From Pseudomonas nunensis (lineage in GTDB: Bacteria > Pseudomonadota > Gammaproteobacteria > Pseudomonadales > Pseudomonadaceae), in assembly GCF_024296925.1 (NCBI RefSeq), contig NZ_CP101125.1, positions 6,326,501 through 6,390,500 of the forward strand: a stretch of DNA of 64,000 bases. The letters run 5' to 3'. The notes below the pieces were generated by a model, which had not been told where the DNA came from, made no database searches, and saw only the letters and a program-made list of their open reading frames with translations. Both the position numbers and the translations under genes were made by a program. Shown piece after piece: positions 17,007 to 25,219 of this stretch (the stretch's first letter is position 1; the number at the start of each line of letters is the position of its first letter).

Positions 17007-18002
17007 TCAGTGGGGCCGGAACTGGCTTGGGGCCACGCCGCTCCAGCGTACGAAGGCATGCCGGAAACTTGCGGTTTCGCTGAACCCCAGCGCTTCGGCG
17101 ATTTGATAGATCGGCAGTTGATCCTCGCAAAGCATCTGCTTGGCCTGCTCGAACCGCAGTTCATCCAGCAGCTCTTGATAGCTGCAGCCCAAATCCTTGA
17201 GGTGCCGGCGCAAAGTGCGCGGCGAACACTTCATCTGCTCGGCCAGCCCCTCAAGTCCCGGCGCGGCATGCAACTGCGCGCTGAGCAACTGGCGAATCCG
17301 CCCGAGCCAGGCCTGGCGGCCGGTGAACTCGGTGTTCTGCTTGCGGCAGCGTTCGACCATCGCCTGATGGGTGATCACATCCGCCAGTGGCAACGGTTGG
17401 TCGAGCCACTGTCGGTCGAAGGCAAACGCGTTGTCCCGCGACTCGAAGCTCAGCGGGCAAGCGAAATGTTCGGCGTAGGTTGCCTGATAGTCCGGTGCCG
17501 CATGTTCGAACCGTGCGGCCAGCAGCGGCAACGGGTGGCCGAGCAGGTCGTCGCAGATGACTTTCAGCGAGACCAGGCAGAATTCCGCATTGAACACCGC
17601 CAGCGCCGGGTTCTCCCGGTAATCGGCGGCGACGAACCAGATGCGTTCGCCATCGTCTTCCAGGCTCAGTTCGAAAAGTGTTCCCAGCAGCGCCGGATAA
17701 CGTATCGCCAGGCGCAAAGCGTCACCGAAGGTGGCACTGGTGAGCAGCGCATAACCGAGCATGCCATAGGACGAAACATGCATCCGACGGCCCAGCTCCA
17801 GGCCGATATCGCGCTTGAGCGCGACCGCATTGGCGCAGACCTGCATCTCCTGATTGGTGGTGATGCGCGTGTCGGCCCGGCTCAGATCCGCCGCGCTGAT
17901 GCCGCTGCCGGCCAACAATGCCTCGCTGGAAAGACCTTCAGCCTTGAAGGTGTTGAGCACCAGGGAGACGGCGTTGAGAGTGGTGAGGTGGGAGTGGAGC
18001 AT
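17007..18002 (-). CDS. AraC family transcriptional regulator (arabinose-binding-type N-terminus)
   Basis: A 331-residue AraC-family activator. The N-terminal 200 residues resemble the 'Arabinose_bd' ligand domain common in Pseudomonas (SSYGMLGYALLTSATFGDAL). The C-terminal 100 residues carry two helix-turn-helix motifs: GLAEQMKCSPRTLRRHLKDLG and IYQIAEALGFSETASFRHAFVRWSG (quoted in part). The effector and target genes are unknown. It is transcribed towards the acetylpolyamine operon on the same strand with a REPIN between, and it is divergent from a small exported protein gene; either may be a target. Confidence 0.88.
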   Translation of the reverse strand: MLHSHLTTLNAVSLVLNTFKAEGLSSEALLAGSGISAADLSRADTRITTNQEMQVCANAVALKRDIGLELGRRMHVSSYGMLGYALLTSATFGDALRLAIRYPALLGTLFELSLEDDGERIWFVAADYRENPALAVFNAEFCLVSLKVICDDLLGHPLPLLAARFEHAAPDYQATYAEHFACPLSFESRDNAFAFDRQWLDQPLPLADVITHQAMVERCRKQNTEFTGRQAWLGRIRQLLSAQLHAAPGLEGLAEQMKCSPRTLRRHLKDLGCSYQELLDELRFEQAKQMLCEDQLPIYQIAEALGFSETASFRHAFVRWSGVAPSQFRPH

Positions 18003-18149
18003 GCTCGCGTCCGTTCATGAAGTCTGCTTGAAGGCAGCAAGTTGTATGCCGCTGCTGCTGGTGCTGGCTTGCCGACAATAGCCGATTGGTGCAACCTGCC
18101 TGCCATTCACCCTCCGGGTGGTGTCGCAAACAACCATAAAGGATTAGGT

Positions 18150-18695
18150 ATGACATTCACTCCCTCGCGCCACATTATCCTGGCCTCCAGCTTGTTGCTC
18201 AGCTCGCTGTGCTTTGCCGAGGGCGAGCCGGCCAACGACAGCAGTATCAAGGACTCGGCTAAGGCAGCGGTCTCTTCGGCGATTTCGGCCGGCAAAAACC
18301 TGTTGGGCGGGGTCAGCGAAGGGGTGCTTGACGGGCGCCAGTCGGCCCAAGGTGTTGACGGTGCTTCGATCATTTCCTCGCGCGAGCAAATGAAGGATCG
18401 CATCGATGTTCAGGTCTTGAAGACCGAGGCCGTCGGCGACACCTTCAATGTCACGCTGGGCTTCAAGAACAGCAGCGACAGCCAGCTGCGCCTGATCAAC
18501 CTCAAGCAGGCCGGCGCTTTGCTGGCGATCGATCAGGACGGGTATGCCAACGGGCTGACAGCCAGCCTGGAAAACCCGGATGACGTTACCGTGCCGCCGA
18601 AAGCCGCGGTACGGCAGAAATTCGTTTTTGAAGGGCCGATCGAGACCTCCACCACGGTACGGGTGTGGGGCCAGGATTATCAGGTCAAGAAGTAA
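18150..18695 (+). CDS. Small exported protein of unknown function
   Basis: A 181-residue protein with a clear signal peptide (TPSRHIILASSLLLSSLCFAEG). I chose the ATG at 18150 because AAAGGA precedes it and the signal peptide follows directly. The mature part has a low-complexity start (EGEPANDSSIKDSAKAAVSSA) and a beta-rich region (DVQVLKTEAVGDTFNVTLGFKN) that looks like an immunoglobulin-like or DUF-type periplasmic fold. I do not recognise the family. It is divergent from the AraC gene and convergent with the asparaginase gene, with a GC hairpin in the gap. Confidence 0.75.
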   Translation: MTFTPSRHIILASSLLLSSLCFAEGEPANDSSIKDSAKAAVSSAISAGKNLLGGVSEGVLDGRQSAQGVDGASIISSREQMKDRIDVQVLKTEAVGDTFNVTLGFKNSSDSQLRLINLKQAGALLAIDQDGYANGLTASLENPDDVTVPPKAAVRQKFVFEGPIETSTTVRVWGQDYQVKK

Positions 18696-18707
18696 TCTTC
18701 GCGGCCA

Positions 18708-18737
18708 GCCGGCTCCTGCGACATCTCAGGAGCCGGC
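18708..18737. terminator. GC-rich hairpin between convergent genes
   Basis: gccggctcctg at 18708-18718 and caggagccggc at 18727-18737 form a perfect 11-base stem with an 8-base loop. There is no T-run, but the position between two convergent genes fits a bidirectional terminator. Confidence 0.55.
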
Positions 18738-18750
18738 GGCACACGATGGA

Positions 18751-19755
18751 TCAGCTCAATTCACCACACAGATCAAGCTCGACCAGGCGCCGCACTTCGG
18801 CGTTTTCCAGGCCTGCGCCCAGCAGCGCATGCAACTTGCCGAACGCCGCTTCACGGGTCATGCCGCCACCCGAAAGCACGCCAACACCGCGCAAGCGACT
18901 GCCAGCCTCGTACACATCCAGCTCGACGCCACCTTCATGGCATTGCGTCACAGCGACAACCACAACTCCCTTGTCCCGCGCGCGCTCAAGGCTGGCGAGA
19001 AACTCAGGATTGTCGCTCGGCCCGGTGCCGCTGCCGTAGCACTCCAGCACCAAACCCTGAATGCCGCTATCTAGCAGGCCGTTCAGGACTTCGGCGCTAA
19101 TGCCGGGGAACAGCGGCAGTACCGCAACATTCGCCAACTGCTTGGGCTGGTTATAGGTCAACGGCGCTGGCAGCGAAGTCGCCTTCACACCGCCGCCCTG
19201 ACGCTCAAGTCGCTTGAATGGATGACGACCGAAGCTGCGCACTTTCGCGCAACGGGTCGGGTCCAGCAGTTCGCCGTGGAAGTACAGATGCACGCCCGGC
19301 GCCAGGCCATGGCCGAGGGCGACCAGCGCGCCGCTGAGGTTTTCCCAGGCATCGCTGTCGGTCACGCCGGCCGGCAGCATCGAGCCGGTGAAGCAGACGC
19401 GGGCATGCAAGCCGAGCAACTGGAAGCTCATGGCCGCCGCGCTGTACGCCAGGGTGTCGGTGCCGTGCAGGATCAGCACGCTGTCGCAGCCCTGGACATC
19501 CACGGCATCGACCACCGCTTCACGCAGTTGCTGCCAATAGGTCGGGGTCATGTTGGCGCTGTCGATCAGCGGGCTCATCTCGCGAAAGCGCCACTGCGGC
19601 ACCACGAGTTCAGGTTGGCTGTGCAGGTAGTCGCGCATCCGCGCTTCAAAACCGGACGCCGGGGCCAGGCCATGGGCACTGGCTTGCATGCCGATGGTGC
19701 CGCCGGTGTAGAGCACCATGACGTGCTGGGCGGCAGGATAGGTCGAGGAATTCAT
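18751..19755 (-). CDS. ansA: Type I L-asparaginase
   Basis: A 334-residue cytoplasmic asparaginase that hydrolyses L-asparagine to aspartate and ammonia. It lacks a signal peptide. The two catalytic Thr motifs are visible: YTGGTIGM near the N-terminus and LHGTDTLAYSA further on. Overall resemblance, including FPGISAEVLNG and VTQCHEGGV, is to the E. coli AnsA type rather than the periplasmic AnsB type. It is followed at 19900 and 21872 by an amino-acid:cation symporter and aspartase on the same strand, which together would take up amino acids and convert Asn to Asp to fumarate. A REPIN separates it from the symporter gene. Confidence 0.88.
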   Translation of the reverse strand: MNSSTYPAAQHVMVLYTGGTIGMQASAHGLAPASGFEARMRDYLHSQPELVVPQWRFREMSPLIDSANMTPTYWQQLREAVVDAVDVQGCDSVLILHGTDTLAYSAAAMSFQLLGLHARVCFTGSMLPAGVTDSDAWENLSGALVALGHGLAPGVHLYFHGELLDPTRCAKVRSFGRHPFKRLERQGGGVKATSLPAPLTYNQPKQLANVAVLPLFPGISAEVLNGLLDSGIQGLVLECYGSGTGPSDNPEFLASLERARDKGVVVVAVTQCHEGGVELDVYEAGSRLRGVGVLSGGGMTREAAFGKLHALLGAGLENAEVRRLVELDLCGELS

Positions 19756-19788
19756 GGAGACTCTCCGAAGAACGATGACATTCCTAAT

Positions 19789-19876
19789 GTGGGAGCGGGC
19801 TTGCTCGCGAAAGCGGGGTATCAGTCAACGATGATGTTGAATGTTACGCCCTCTTCGCGAGCAAGCCCGCTCCCAC
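19789..19876. repeat. REPIN, near-identical to the one at 27320
   Basis: An 88-base element with inverted gtgggagcgggcttgctcgc arms. Its spacer (cagtcaacgatgatgttgaa and onward) matches the element at 27320-27407; I count only two differences over the full length. Confidence 0.88.
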
Positions 19877-19899
19877 AGGGTATGCCGAACTTTAACCGA

Positions 19900-21351
19900 T
19901 CAGCGTTGCGCTGCGGGTACGCCTTTGAGCTCAGCCTCGGCCTTGGTGGCGGCGGCTGGCGGGTTGGCAGGCCAGGCTTGCAGGTCCAGGTCCAGATCCG
20001 GGAACTTGCTCGAATCGAACACCGGAGTCTTGATGCCGGCAGAGCGCTGGTCATCGTAGTCACGCAGGATGCGCATGCCGACCTTGAACAGCAGGAACAG
20101 CGCGATCAGGTTCACGAACGCCAGCATGGTCATGGTGATGTCGGCAAAAGCGAACACCGTGCCGAGGTTTTCGATGGCACCCCAGAAGATCAGCACCAGT
20201 ACCAGCGCGCGGTAACCGATCAGCGCTGCGCGGTTCTCACCGATCATGAAGCGCAGGTTGCTCTCGCCCAGGTAGTAGTTGTAGAGGATCGAGGTGAACA
20301 CGAACAACGACAGGGCTACGGAGATGAAACTGCGACCCCAGTCACCGACCACGGCGGCCAGGGAGTTCTGGGTCAGGGCAATGCCGTCGCCTTCGAAGCC
20401 CGGGGTGTAGAAACCCGAGAGCAAAATCAGCAATGCGGTGCAGGTGCAGATCACGAAGGTGTCGAGGAACACGCTGAACGCCTGAACCACGCCTTGTGCC
20501 ACCGGGTGCTCGACCGACGCGACCGCAGCCACGTTTGGCGCACTGCCCAGGCCGGCTTCGTTGGCGAACACGCCACGTTTCACGCCCATGACAATGGCGC
20601 TGCCGATCAGGCCGCCAAAGGCTTGGTCGAGACCGAAAGCACTTTTGACGATGGTCATCAGCATCGCTGGAACGTGGTCGAATTGCAGCACGATCACGTA
20701 GATGGTCACGCCGATGTACACCAGGGTTTTCACCGGTACCAGCAGGTCAGCGACCTTGGCGATACGCTTGATGCCACCGATGAACACCAGGCCCAGCAAC
20801 ACGGCCAGCGCCGCGCCAGTGTACGTTGGGTCAAGGTCGAAGGCGTTCTTCAGCGAGTGAGTTACGGCGTGGGATTGCAGGCCGTTGAAGGCGAAGCCGA
20901 AGGTGATCAGCAGCAGGAACGCCATGATCATCCCCAACCAGCGTTTCTGCAGGCCGTGCTGGATGTAATAGGACGGGCCGCCACGGTAGGTGCCGTCGGA
21001 GTCGCAGCGCTTGTAGAGCTGGCCGAGGGAACATTCGAAGAAGCTGCTGGACATGCCGACCAGCGCGGTCACCCACATCCAGAACACCGCACCTGGCCCG
21101 CCGAGGGTCACGGCGATGCCGACACCGGCGATGTTACCTGCACCGACGCGGCCGGCGAGGCTGAGCATCAGGGCCTGGAACGAGCTGAGTTGACCGGCGC
21201 TGCTTTTGAGGCTGTCGCGGAATACCGCGAACATGTGGAAGAAGTGGCGCAATTGAACGAAACGCGAGCGGATCGTGAAGTAGCTACCGAGCCCGACAAT
21301 GAGCACGATCAGTACTTTCCCTGAGAGGAAGTCGTTAATGACTTCGAGCAT
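19900..21351 (-). CDS. Alanine/glycine:cation symporter (AGCS family)
   Basis: A 483-residue inner-membrane sodium/proton-coupled amino acid carrier. Many hydrophobic helices are visible, beginning FLSGKVLIVLIVGLGSYF. The family patterns SLAGRVGAGNIAGVGIAVTLGGPG and ANEAGLGSAPNVAA (read in part) are clear. AGCS members typically take alanine or glycine, and some take glutamine or asparagine. Its place between asparaginase and aspartase genes suggests a role in Asn/Asp or ammonium-linked amino acid use. GAGGAA precedes the ATG. Soluble C-terminus ends in a charged tail (AATKAEAELKG). Confidence 0.9.
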   Translation of the reverse strand: MLEVINDFLSGKVLIVLIVGLGSYFTIRSRFVQLRHFFHMFAVFRDSLKSSAGQLSSFQALMLSLAGRVGAGNIAGVGIAVTLGGPGAVFWMWVTALVGMSSSFFECSLGQLYKRCDSDGTYRGGPSYYIQHGLQKRWLGMIMAFLLLITFGFAFNGLQSHAVTHSLKNAFDLDPTYTGAALAVLLGLVFIGGIKRIAKVADLLVPVKTLVYIGVTIYVIVLQFDHVPAMLMTIVKSAFGLDQAFGGLIGSAIVMGVKRGVFANEAGLGSAPNVAAVASVEHPVAQGVVQAFSVFLDTFVICTCTALLILLSGFYTPGFEGDGIALTQNSLAAVVGDWGRSFISVALSLFVFTSILYNYYLGESNLRFMIGENRAALIGYRALVLVLIFWGAIENLGTVFAFADITMTMLAFVNLIALFLLFKVGMRILRDYDDQRSAGIKTPVFDSSKFPDLDLDLQAWPANPPAAATKAEAELKGVPAAQR

Positions 21352-21652
21352 GGATTATTCCTCGCTGTTTTTTGTTTAAGCAAATGCTGGAGGGGTAGAA
21401 ACATCGCGTTACACCGGCTTGCGCGTGGCATGACAGGTGAGGCGAAGTTCGTCCCGGTCCATATCGCGGGTTGTTATTAGGTCGGGTTTCGCATGGGTTT
21501 GGGCCTCGTTACCGACGACCGCTCACGCGAAGAGGGGCGGCACTATACCTATCAGTGCGTTGCCCGTCTGCACGATTGTGGTGCAAGCGACGGTACGAAG
21601 CTTTGAAACACCCGACGTTACCGGCGTCGGGCTTATGTGAAAGCTGTTTCAT

Positions 21653-21740
21653 GTGGGAGCGGGCTTGCTCGCGAATACGTATTTGGATTCACCATTTCTG
21701 GTGACTGACACACCGTCTTCGCGAGCAAGCCCGCTCCCAC
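21653..21740. repeat. REPIN
   Basis: Inverted gtgggagcgggcttgctcgc arms around a spacer unrelated in part to the others (gaatacgtatttggattcac). Total length 88 bases, between the symporter promoter region and the aspA terminator. Confidence 0.87.
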
Positions 21741-21783
21741 CTTTCTCAGCGTTCAAACATTCTGTAGTTGCCGCAAAAGAGTT

Positions 21784-21819
21784 AAAAAAAAGGGCTTGGA
21801 GAACGAATCCCCAAGCCCT
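21784..21819 (-). terminator. Rho-independent terminator of aspA
   Basis: On the minus strand agggcttgg and ccaagccct form a 9-base stem (21791-21799 and 21811-21819), followed by a run of seven to eight U residues (the A-run at 21784-21790). It lies about 50 bases after the aspA stop codon. Confidence 0.85.
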
Positions 21820-21871
21820 CAAAAGGTGAGAGGTGTCTAGTCCCTCGACCTGGTGAGCGTGCAGCGTTCGA

Positions 21872-23296
21872 TCAAGCCTTGAGCGGGACCAGACGCGGAG
21901 CAATCATGTTTTCCGGGCGCAGGATGTCGGCGAGCATTTCGTCGTCGAGCAAGCCTTCTTCGCGCACCAGTTCCAGCACGCCGCGGCCGCTTTCGAGGGC
22001 GATACGGGCGATGCGGGTGGCGTTTTCATAGCCGATGTACGGGTTCAGCGCGGTGACCAGGCCGATCGAGTGCTCGACCAGTTCGCGGCAGCGCTCTTCG
22101 TTGGCGGTGATGCCAACGATGCAATGCTCGCGCAGCATATCCATGGCGCGTTGCAGCAGGCGGATCGAGTCGAAGATCTTGAACGCGATCAGCGGCTCCA
22201 TCACGTTCAGTTGCAGTTGGCCGCCTTCGGCTGCGATGGTCAGGGCCAGGTCGTTGCCGATGATCTGGAACGCTACCTGGTTCACCGCTTCCGGAATTAC
22301 CGGGTTGACCTTGCCGGGCATGATCGAACTGCCTGGCTGACGCGCCGGCAGGTTGATTTCGTTGATGCCGGTGCGTGGGCCGCTGGACAGCAGGCGCAAG
22401 TCGTTGCAGATCTTCGACAGCTTGACCGCGGTGCGCTTGAGCATGCCGGAGAACAGCACGAAGGCGCCCATATCGGAGGTGGCTTCGATCAGGTCGGCAG
22501 CTGGAACCAGCGGTTGACCGCTGATCAGGGCCAGGCGCTCAACGGCCAGGTGCTGGTAACGCGGGTCGGCGTTGATGCCGGTACCAATCGCGGTGCCGCC
22601 CAGGTTTACTTCAGTCAACAGTTCCGGGGCCAGCGTCTTCAGACGGGCCAAGTCTTCGCCCAATGTGGTGGCGAAAGCACGGAATTCCTGGCCGAGGGTC
22701 ATCGGCACGGCGTCTTGCAGTTGCGTGCGGCCCATTTTCAGGACGTGAGCAAATTCCTGACCTTTGGCAGCAAACGCCTGGATCAGGCTGTCGAGGCTGG
22801 CCAGCAGCGCGTCGTGACCCAACAGCAGACCCAGACGGATCGCGGTCGGGTAGGCGTCGTTGGTCGACTGCGCCATGTTCACGTCGTTGTTCGGGTGCAG
22901 GTATTGGTATTCGCCTTTCTGGTGACCCATGGCCTCCAGCGCGATGTTGGCGATGACTTCGTTGGCATTCATGTTGGTCGAAGTGCCAGCGCCGCCTTGA
23001 ATCATGTCGACCACGAACTCTTCGTGGAAATCGCCGCGGATCAGTCGTGCACAGGCTTCGCTGATGGCAGCGTGCTTGGCTTCGCTCAGATGACCCAGCT
23101 CGCGGTTGGCGTCAGCAGCGGCTTGTTTAACCATGGCCAGGCCGACAACCAGCTTCGGGTAATGCGAAATCGGAACGCCGGAGAGACGGAAGTTGTTCAC
23201 CGCTCGCAGGGTCTGGATGCCGTAATACGCTTGAGCGGGTACTTCGAGTACGCCAAGCAGGTCTTTTTCTGTGCGGAAAGATGCAGCGGAGGACAT
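21872..23296 (-). CDS. aspA: Aspartate ammonia-lyase (aspartase)
   Basis: A 474-residue lyase of the fumarase/aspartase superfamily that converts aspartate to fumarate and ammonia. The family signature GSSIMPGKVNPVIPE is present, and GGAGTSTNMNANEVIAN and MGRTQLQDAVPMTLGQEF are further hallmarks. I chose the start MSSAASFRTEKDLLG at 23296; an upstream extension with ATG at 23308 or 23344 is less likely. It ends with a strong terminator. A LysR regulator is transcribed divergently. Together with the asparaginase and AGCS genes it forms an Asn/Asp utilisation cluster. Confidence 0.93.
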   Translation of the reverse strand: MSSAASFRTEKDLLGVLEVPAQAYYGIQTLRAVNNFRLSGVPISHYPKLVVGLAMVKQAAADANRELGHLSEAKHAAISEACARLIRGDFHEEFVVDMIQGGAGTSTNMNANEVIANIALEAMGHQKGEYQYLHPNNDVNMAQSTNDAYPTAIRLGLLLGHDALLASLDSLIQAFAAKGQEFAHVLKMGRTQLQDAVPMTLGQEFRAFATTLGEDLARLKTLAPELLTEVNLGGTAIGTGINADPRYQHLAVERLALISGQPLVPAADLIEATSDMGAFVLFSGMLKRTAVKLSKICNDLRLLSSGPRTGINEINLPARQPGSSIMPGKVNPVIPEAVNQVAFQIIGNDLALTIAAEGGQLQLNVMEPLIAFKIFDSIRLLQRAMDMLREHCIVGITANEERCRELVEHSIGLVTALNPYIGYENATRIARIALESGRGVLELVREEGLLDDEMLADILRPENMIAPRLVPLKA

Positions 23297-23476
23297 GATA
23301 GAAATCATCTCGATATGGACCCGGTCTGTGCCGGAACGCTGCAAATGCTAGGCTTGTGAAGAATTTTGGGCCAATGCTGTTAAGCGCTGGCCTATGCACA
23401 TTCGGCATAATGCCCATGTGACGCCGCGTCTGCGGCGAGCGTGTGACCTAATTTGGTGCGTGTCCGGGAGGACGTG

Positions 23477-24385
23477 ATGAATCTGGAAAGCAAATGGCTG
23501 GAGGACTTTAGTGCCCTGGCCGCCACCCGCAGCTTCTCCCAGGCTGCGGAACGCCGCTTCGTGACCCAGCCTGCATTTAGCCGGCGGATCCGCAGCCTTG
23601 AAGCCGCGCTGGGGCTGCAATTGGTCAACCGCTCGCGCACGCCGGTCGAGCTGACAGCGGCGGGGCAGTTGTTTCTGGTGACGGCGCGGACAGTGGTCGA
23701 GCAGTTGGGCGAAGTATTGCGCCATCTCCATCACCTGGAAGGCGGGCAGGGCGAAGTGATGCAGGTGGCGGCGGCTCACTCGCTGGCACTGGGCTTCTTC
23801 CCGCGCTGGATCGCGCAGTTGCGTAATGAAGGCCTGAACATTGCCACCCGGCTGGTGGCGACCAACGTCGGCGACGCCGTGCACGCGCTGCGTGAGGGCG
23901 GTTGCGACTTGATGCTGGCGTTCTATGACCCGGACGCAGCGATGCAGATGGACCCGGAAATCTTCCCGTCGCTGCATTTGGGCCAGACGGAAATGCTGCC
24001 GGTCTGCGCGGCGGATGCCGAGGGCAAGCCTCTGTTTGATCTGGAAGGCGAGGGAAGTGTGCCGTTGCTCGCTTACAGCGCCGGTGCGTTTCTGGGTCGT
24101 TCGGTGAACCTGCTGCTGCGCCAACGTGCCCTGCGCTTTACCACCATTTATGAGACCGCCATGGCCGACAGCCTGAAAAGCATGGCGCTGGAAGGGCTGG
24201 GGATTGCCTGGGTGCCGCAACTGAGCGTGCGCGCCGAACTGGCTCGCGGTGAACTGGTGGTGTGCGGCGGCCCGCAATGGCATGTGCCGCTGGAGATTCG
24301 TTTGTATCGCTGCGCGCTGGTGCGCAAGGCGAACGTGCGGTTGTTGTGGCGCAAGCTGGAAGGAGGTGCGGCGCAGGGTTCTTGA
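23477..24385 (+). CDS. LysR family regulator divergent from aspA
   Basis: A 302-residue LysR-type regulator. The N-terminal helix-turn-helix is plain (FSQAAERRFVTQPAFSRRIR, then SLEAALGLQLVNRS). The C-terminal effector domain has the usual two-lobed pattern. GGGAGGA stands before the chosen ATG at 23477. LysR proteins commonly control the divergent gene, here aspA, and respond to a related metabolite; that target is inference from the 180-base shared intergenic region. The C-terminus is followed by a REPIN. Confidence 0.88.
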   Translation: MNLESKWLEDFSALAATRSFSQAAERRFVTQPAFSRRIRSLEAALGLQLVNRSRTPVELTAAGQLFLVTARTVVEQLGEVLRHLHHLEGGQGEVMQVAAAHSLALGFFPRWIAQLRNEGLNIATRLVATNVGDAVHALREGGCDLMLAFYDPDAAMQMDPEIFPSLHLGQTEMLPVCAADAEGKPLFDLEGEGSVPLLAYSAGAFLGRSVNLLLRQRALRFTTIYETAMADSLKSMALEGLGIAWVPQLSVRAELARGELVVCGGPQWHVPLEIRLYRCALVRKANVRLLWRKLEGGAAQGS

Positions 24386-24403
24386 AGCCGACGAAGAACC
24401 AAT

Positions 24404-24491
24404 GTGGGAGCGGGCTTGCTCGCGAATGCGGTGGGTCAGTCGGCATTGATGTTGCCTGACACGGCCCTTTCGCGAGCAAGCCCGCTCCCAC
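24404..24491. repeat. REPIN
   Basis: Inverted gtgggagcgggcttgctcgc arms, 88 bases in total, immediately after the LysR gene and before the purE leader region. Confidence 0.87.
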
Positions 24492-24596
24492 AGGGAAATG
24501 CTGGAGTAGCTGACTGACTCGCAGGTCAATAAAACCGGTACTTTACGCCGTATGACAGATGGTCGTTTCGGGGGCTGTTTATCTGCTTCATTGAGG

Positions 24597-24678
24597 TATA
24601 CTGCGCGGCCTTCGGCCGGTTCGTCCGGCCATTTTTCGTACAATCAAGCCACGCAAATTGCGTGGCTTGTTGTTTTTT
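24597..24678 (+). promoter_or_regulatory. purEK leader: possible promoter followed by two hairpins, the second terminator-like
   Basis: A -10-like tatact is at 24597-24602. After it come a ggccgg/ccggcc hairpin (24614-24630, followed by attttt) and a perfect 12-base inverted repeat caagccacgcaa/ttgcgtggcttg at 24645-24669 followed by a T-rich run to 24678. The second structure has the form of a Rho-independent terminator and ends about 40 bases before the purE start codon, so it could be an attenuator of purEK, or simply the end of the upstream LysR transcript. Confidence 0.6.
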
Positions 24679-24716
24679 GACGCGCCTGCGGGCGCCCAGA
24701 GAGAAGAGGCACGACG

Positions 24717-25208
24717 ATGAGTGCACTGGTTGGCGTGATCATGGGCTCCAAGTCCGATTGGTCCACCCTTAGCCACACCGCCGATATGCTGGAAAAGCTC
24801 GGCATCCCTTACGAGGTGAAAGTGGTCTCTGCCCACCGCACCCCGGACCTGCTGTTCCAGTATGCCGAAGAGGCTGAGGCGCGTGGCATCGAGGTGATTA
24901 TCGCCGGTGCCGGTGGCGCGGCTCACCTGCCTGGCATGTGTGCGGCCAAGACCCACCTGCCGGTGCTCGGCGTACCGGTGCAGTCGTCGATGCTCTCGGG
25001 CGTCGATTCGCTGCTCTCGATCGTGCAGATGCCTGCGGGCATCCCGGTTGCCACCCTGGCCATCGGCAAGGCTGGCGCGATCAACGCGGCGTTGTTGTCG
25101 GCGAGTATCCTGGGCGCCAAGCACCCGCAGTTCCACGCCGTGCTGAAAACTTTCCGTGCTGAGCAGACAGACAGCGTCCTGGACAATCCAGACCCACGCA
25201 TCGCCTGA
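24717..25208 (+). CDS. purE: N5-carboxyaminoimidazole ribonucleotide mutase
   Basis: The 163-residue class I PurE of de novo purine synthesis; it converts N5-CAIR to CAIR. The family pattern [14 protein letters not shown] is at the N-terminus, with VVSAHRTPD and [12 protein letters not shown] forming the active site. It is followed after 11 bases by purK, which makes its substrate. The ribosome site AGAGAAGAGG lies before the ATG. Transcription begins upstream of, or must pass, a terminator-like hairpin. Confidence 0.95.
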   Translation: MSALVGVIMGSKSDWSTLSHTADMLEKLGIPYEVKVVSAHRTPDLLFQYAEEAEARGIEVIIAGAGGAAHLPGMCAAKTHLPVLGVPVQSSMLSGVDSLLSIVQMPAGIPVATLAIGKAGAINAALLSASILGAKHPQFHAVLKTFRAEQTDSVLDNPDPRIA

Positions 25209-25219
25209 GGTTGTTGACG

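Larger units (their letters stand above)
21352..21871. other. 520-base intergenic region between the AGCS and aspA genes
   Basis: The part next to the symporter gene (21352-21600) presumably holds its promoter; I could not pick a convincing -35/-10 pair. A short hairpin (cccgacgttaccggcgtcgg) lies near 21611-21630, then a REPIN at 21653-21740, and then the aspA terminator at 21784-21819. No coding region is supported. Confidence 0.6.

Noticed and set aside
19222..21324. A 700-codon open frame on the plus strand
   Set aside because: Antisense to the AGCS symporter and asparaginase genes, both with clear motifs; the product has no family features.
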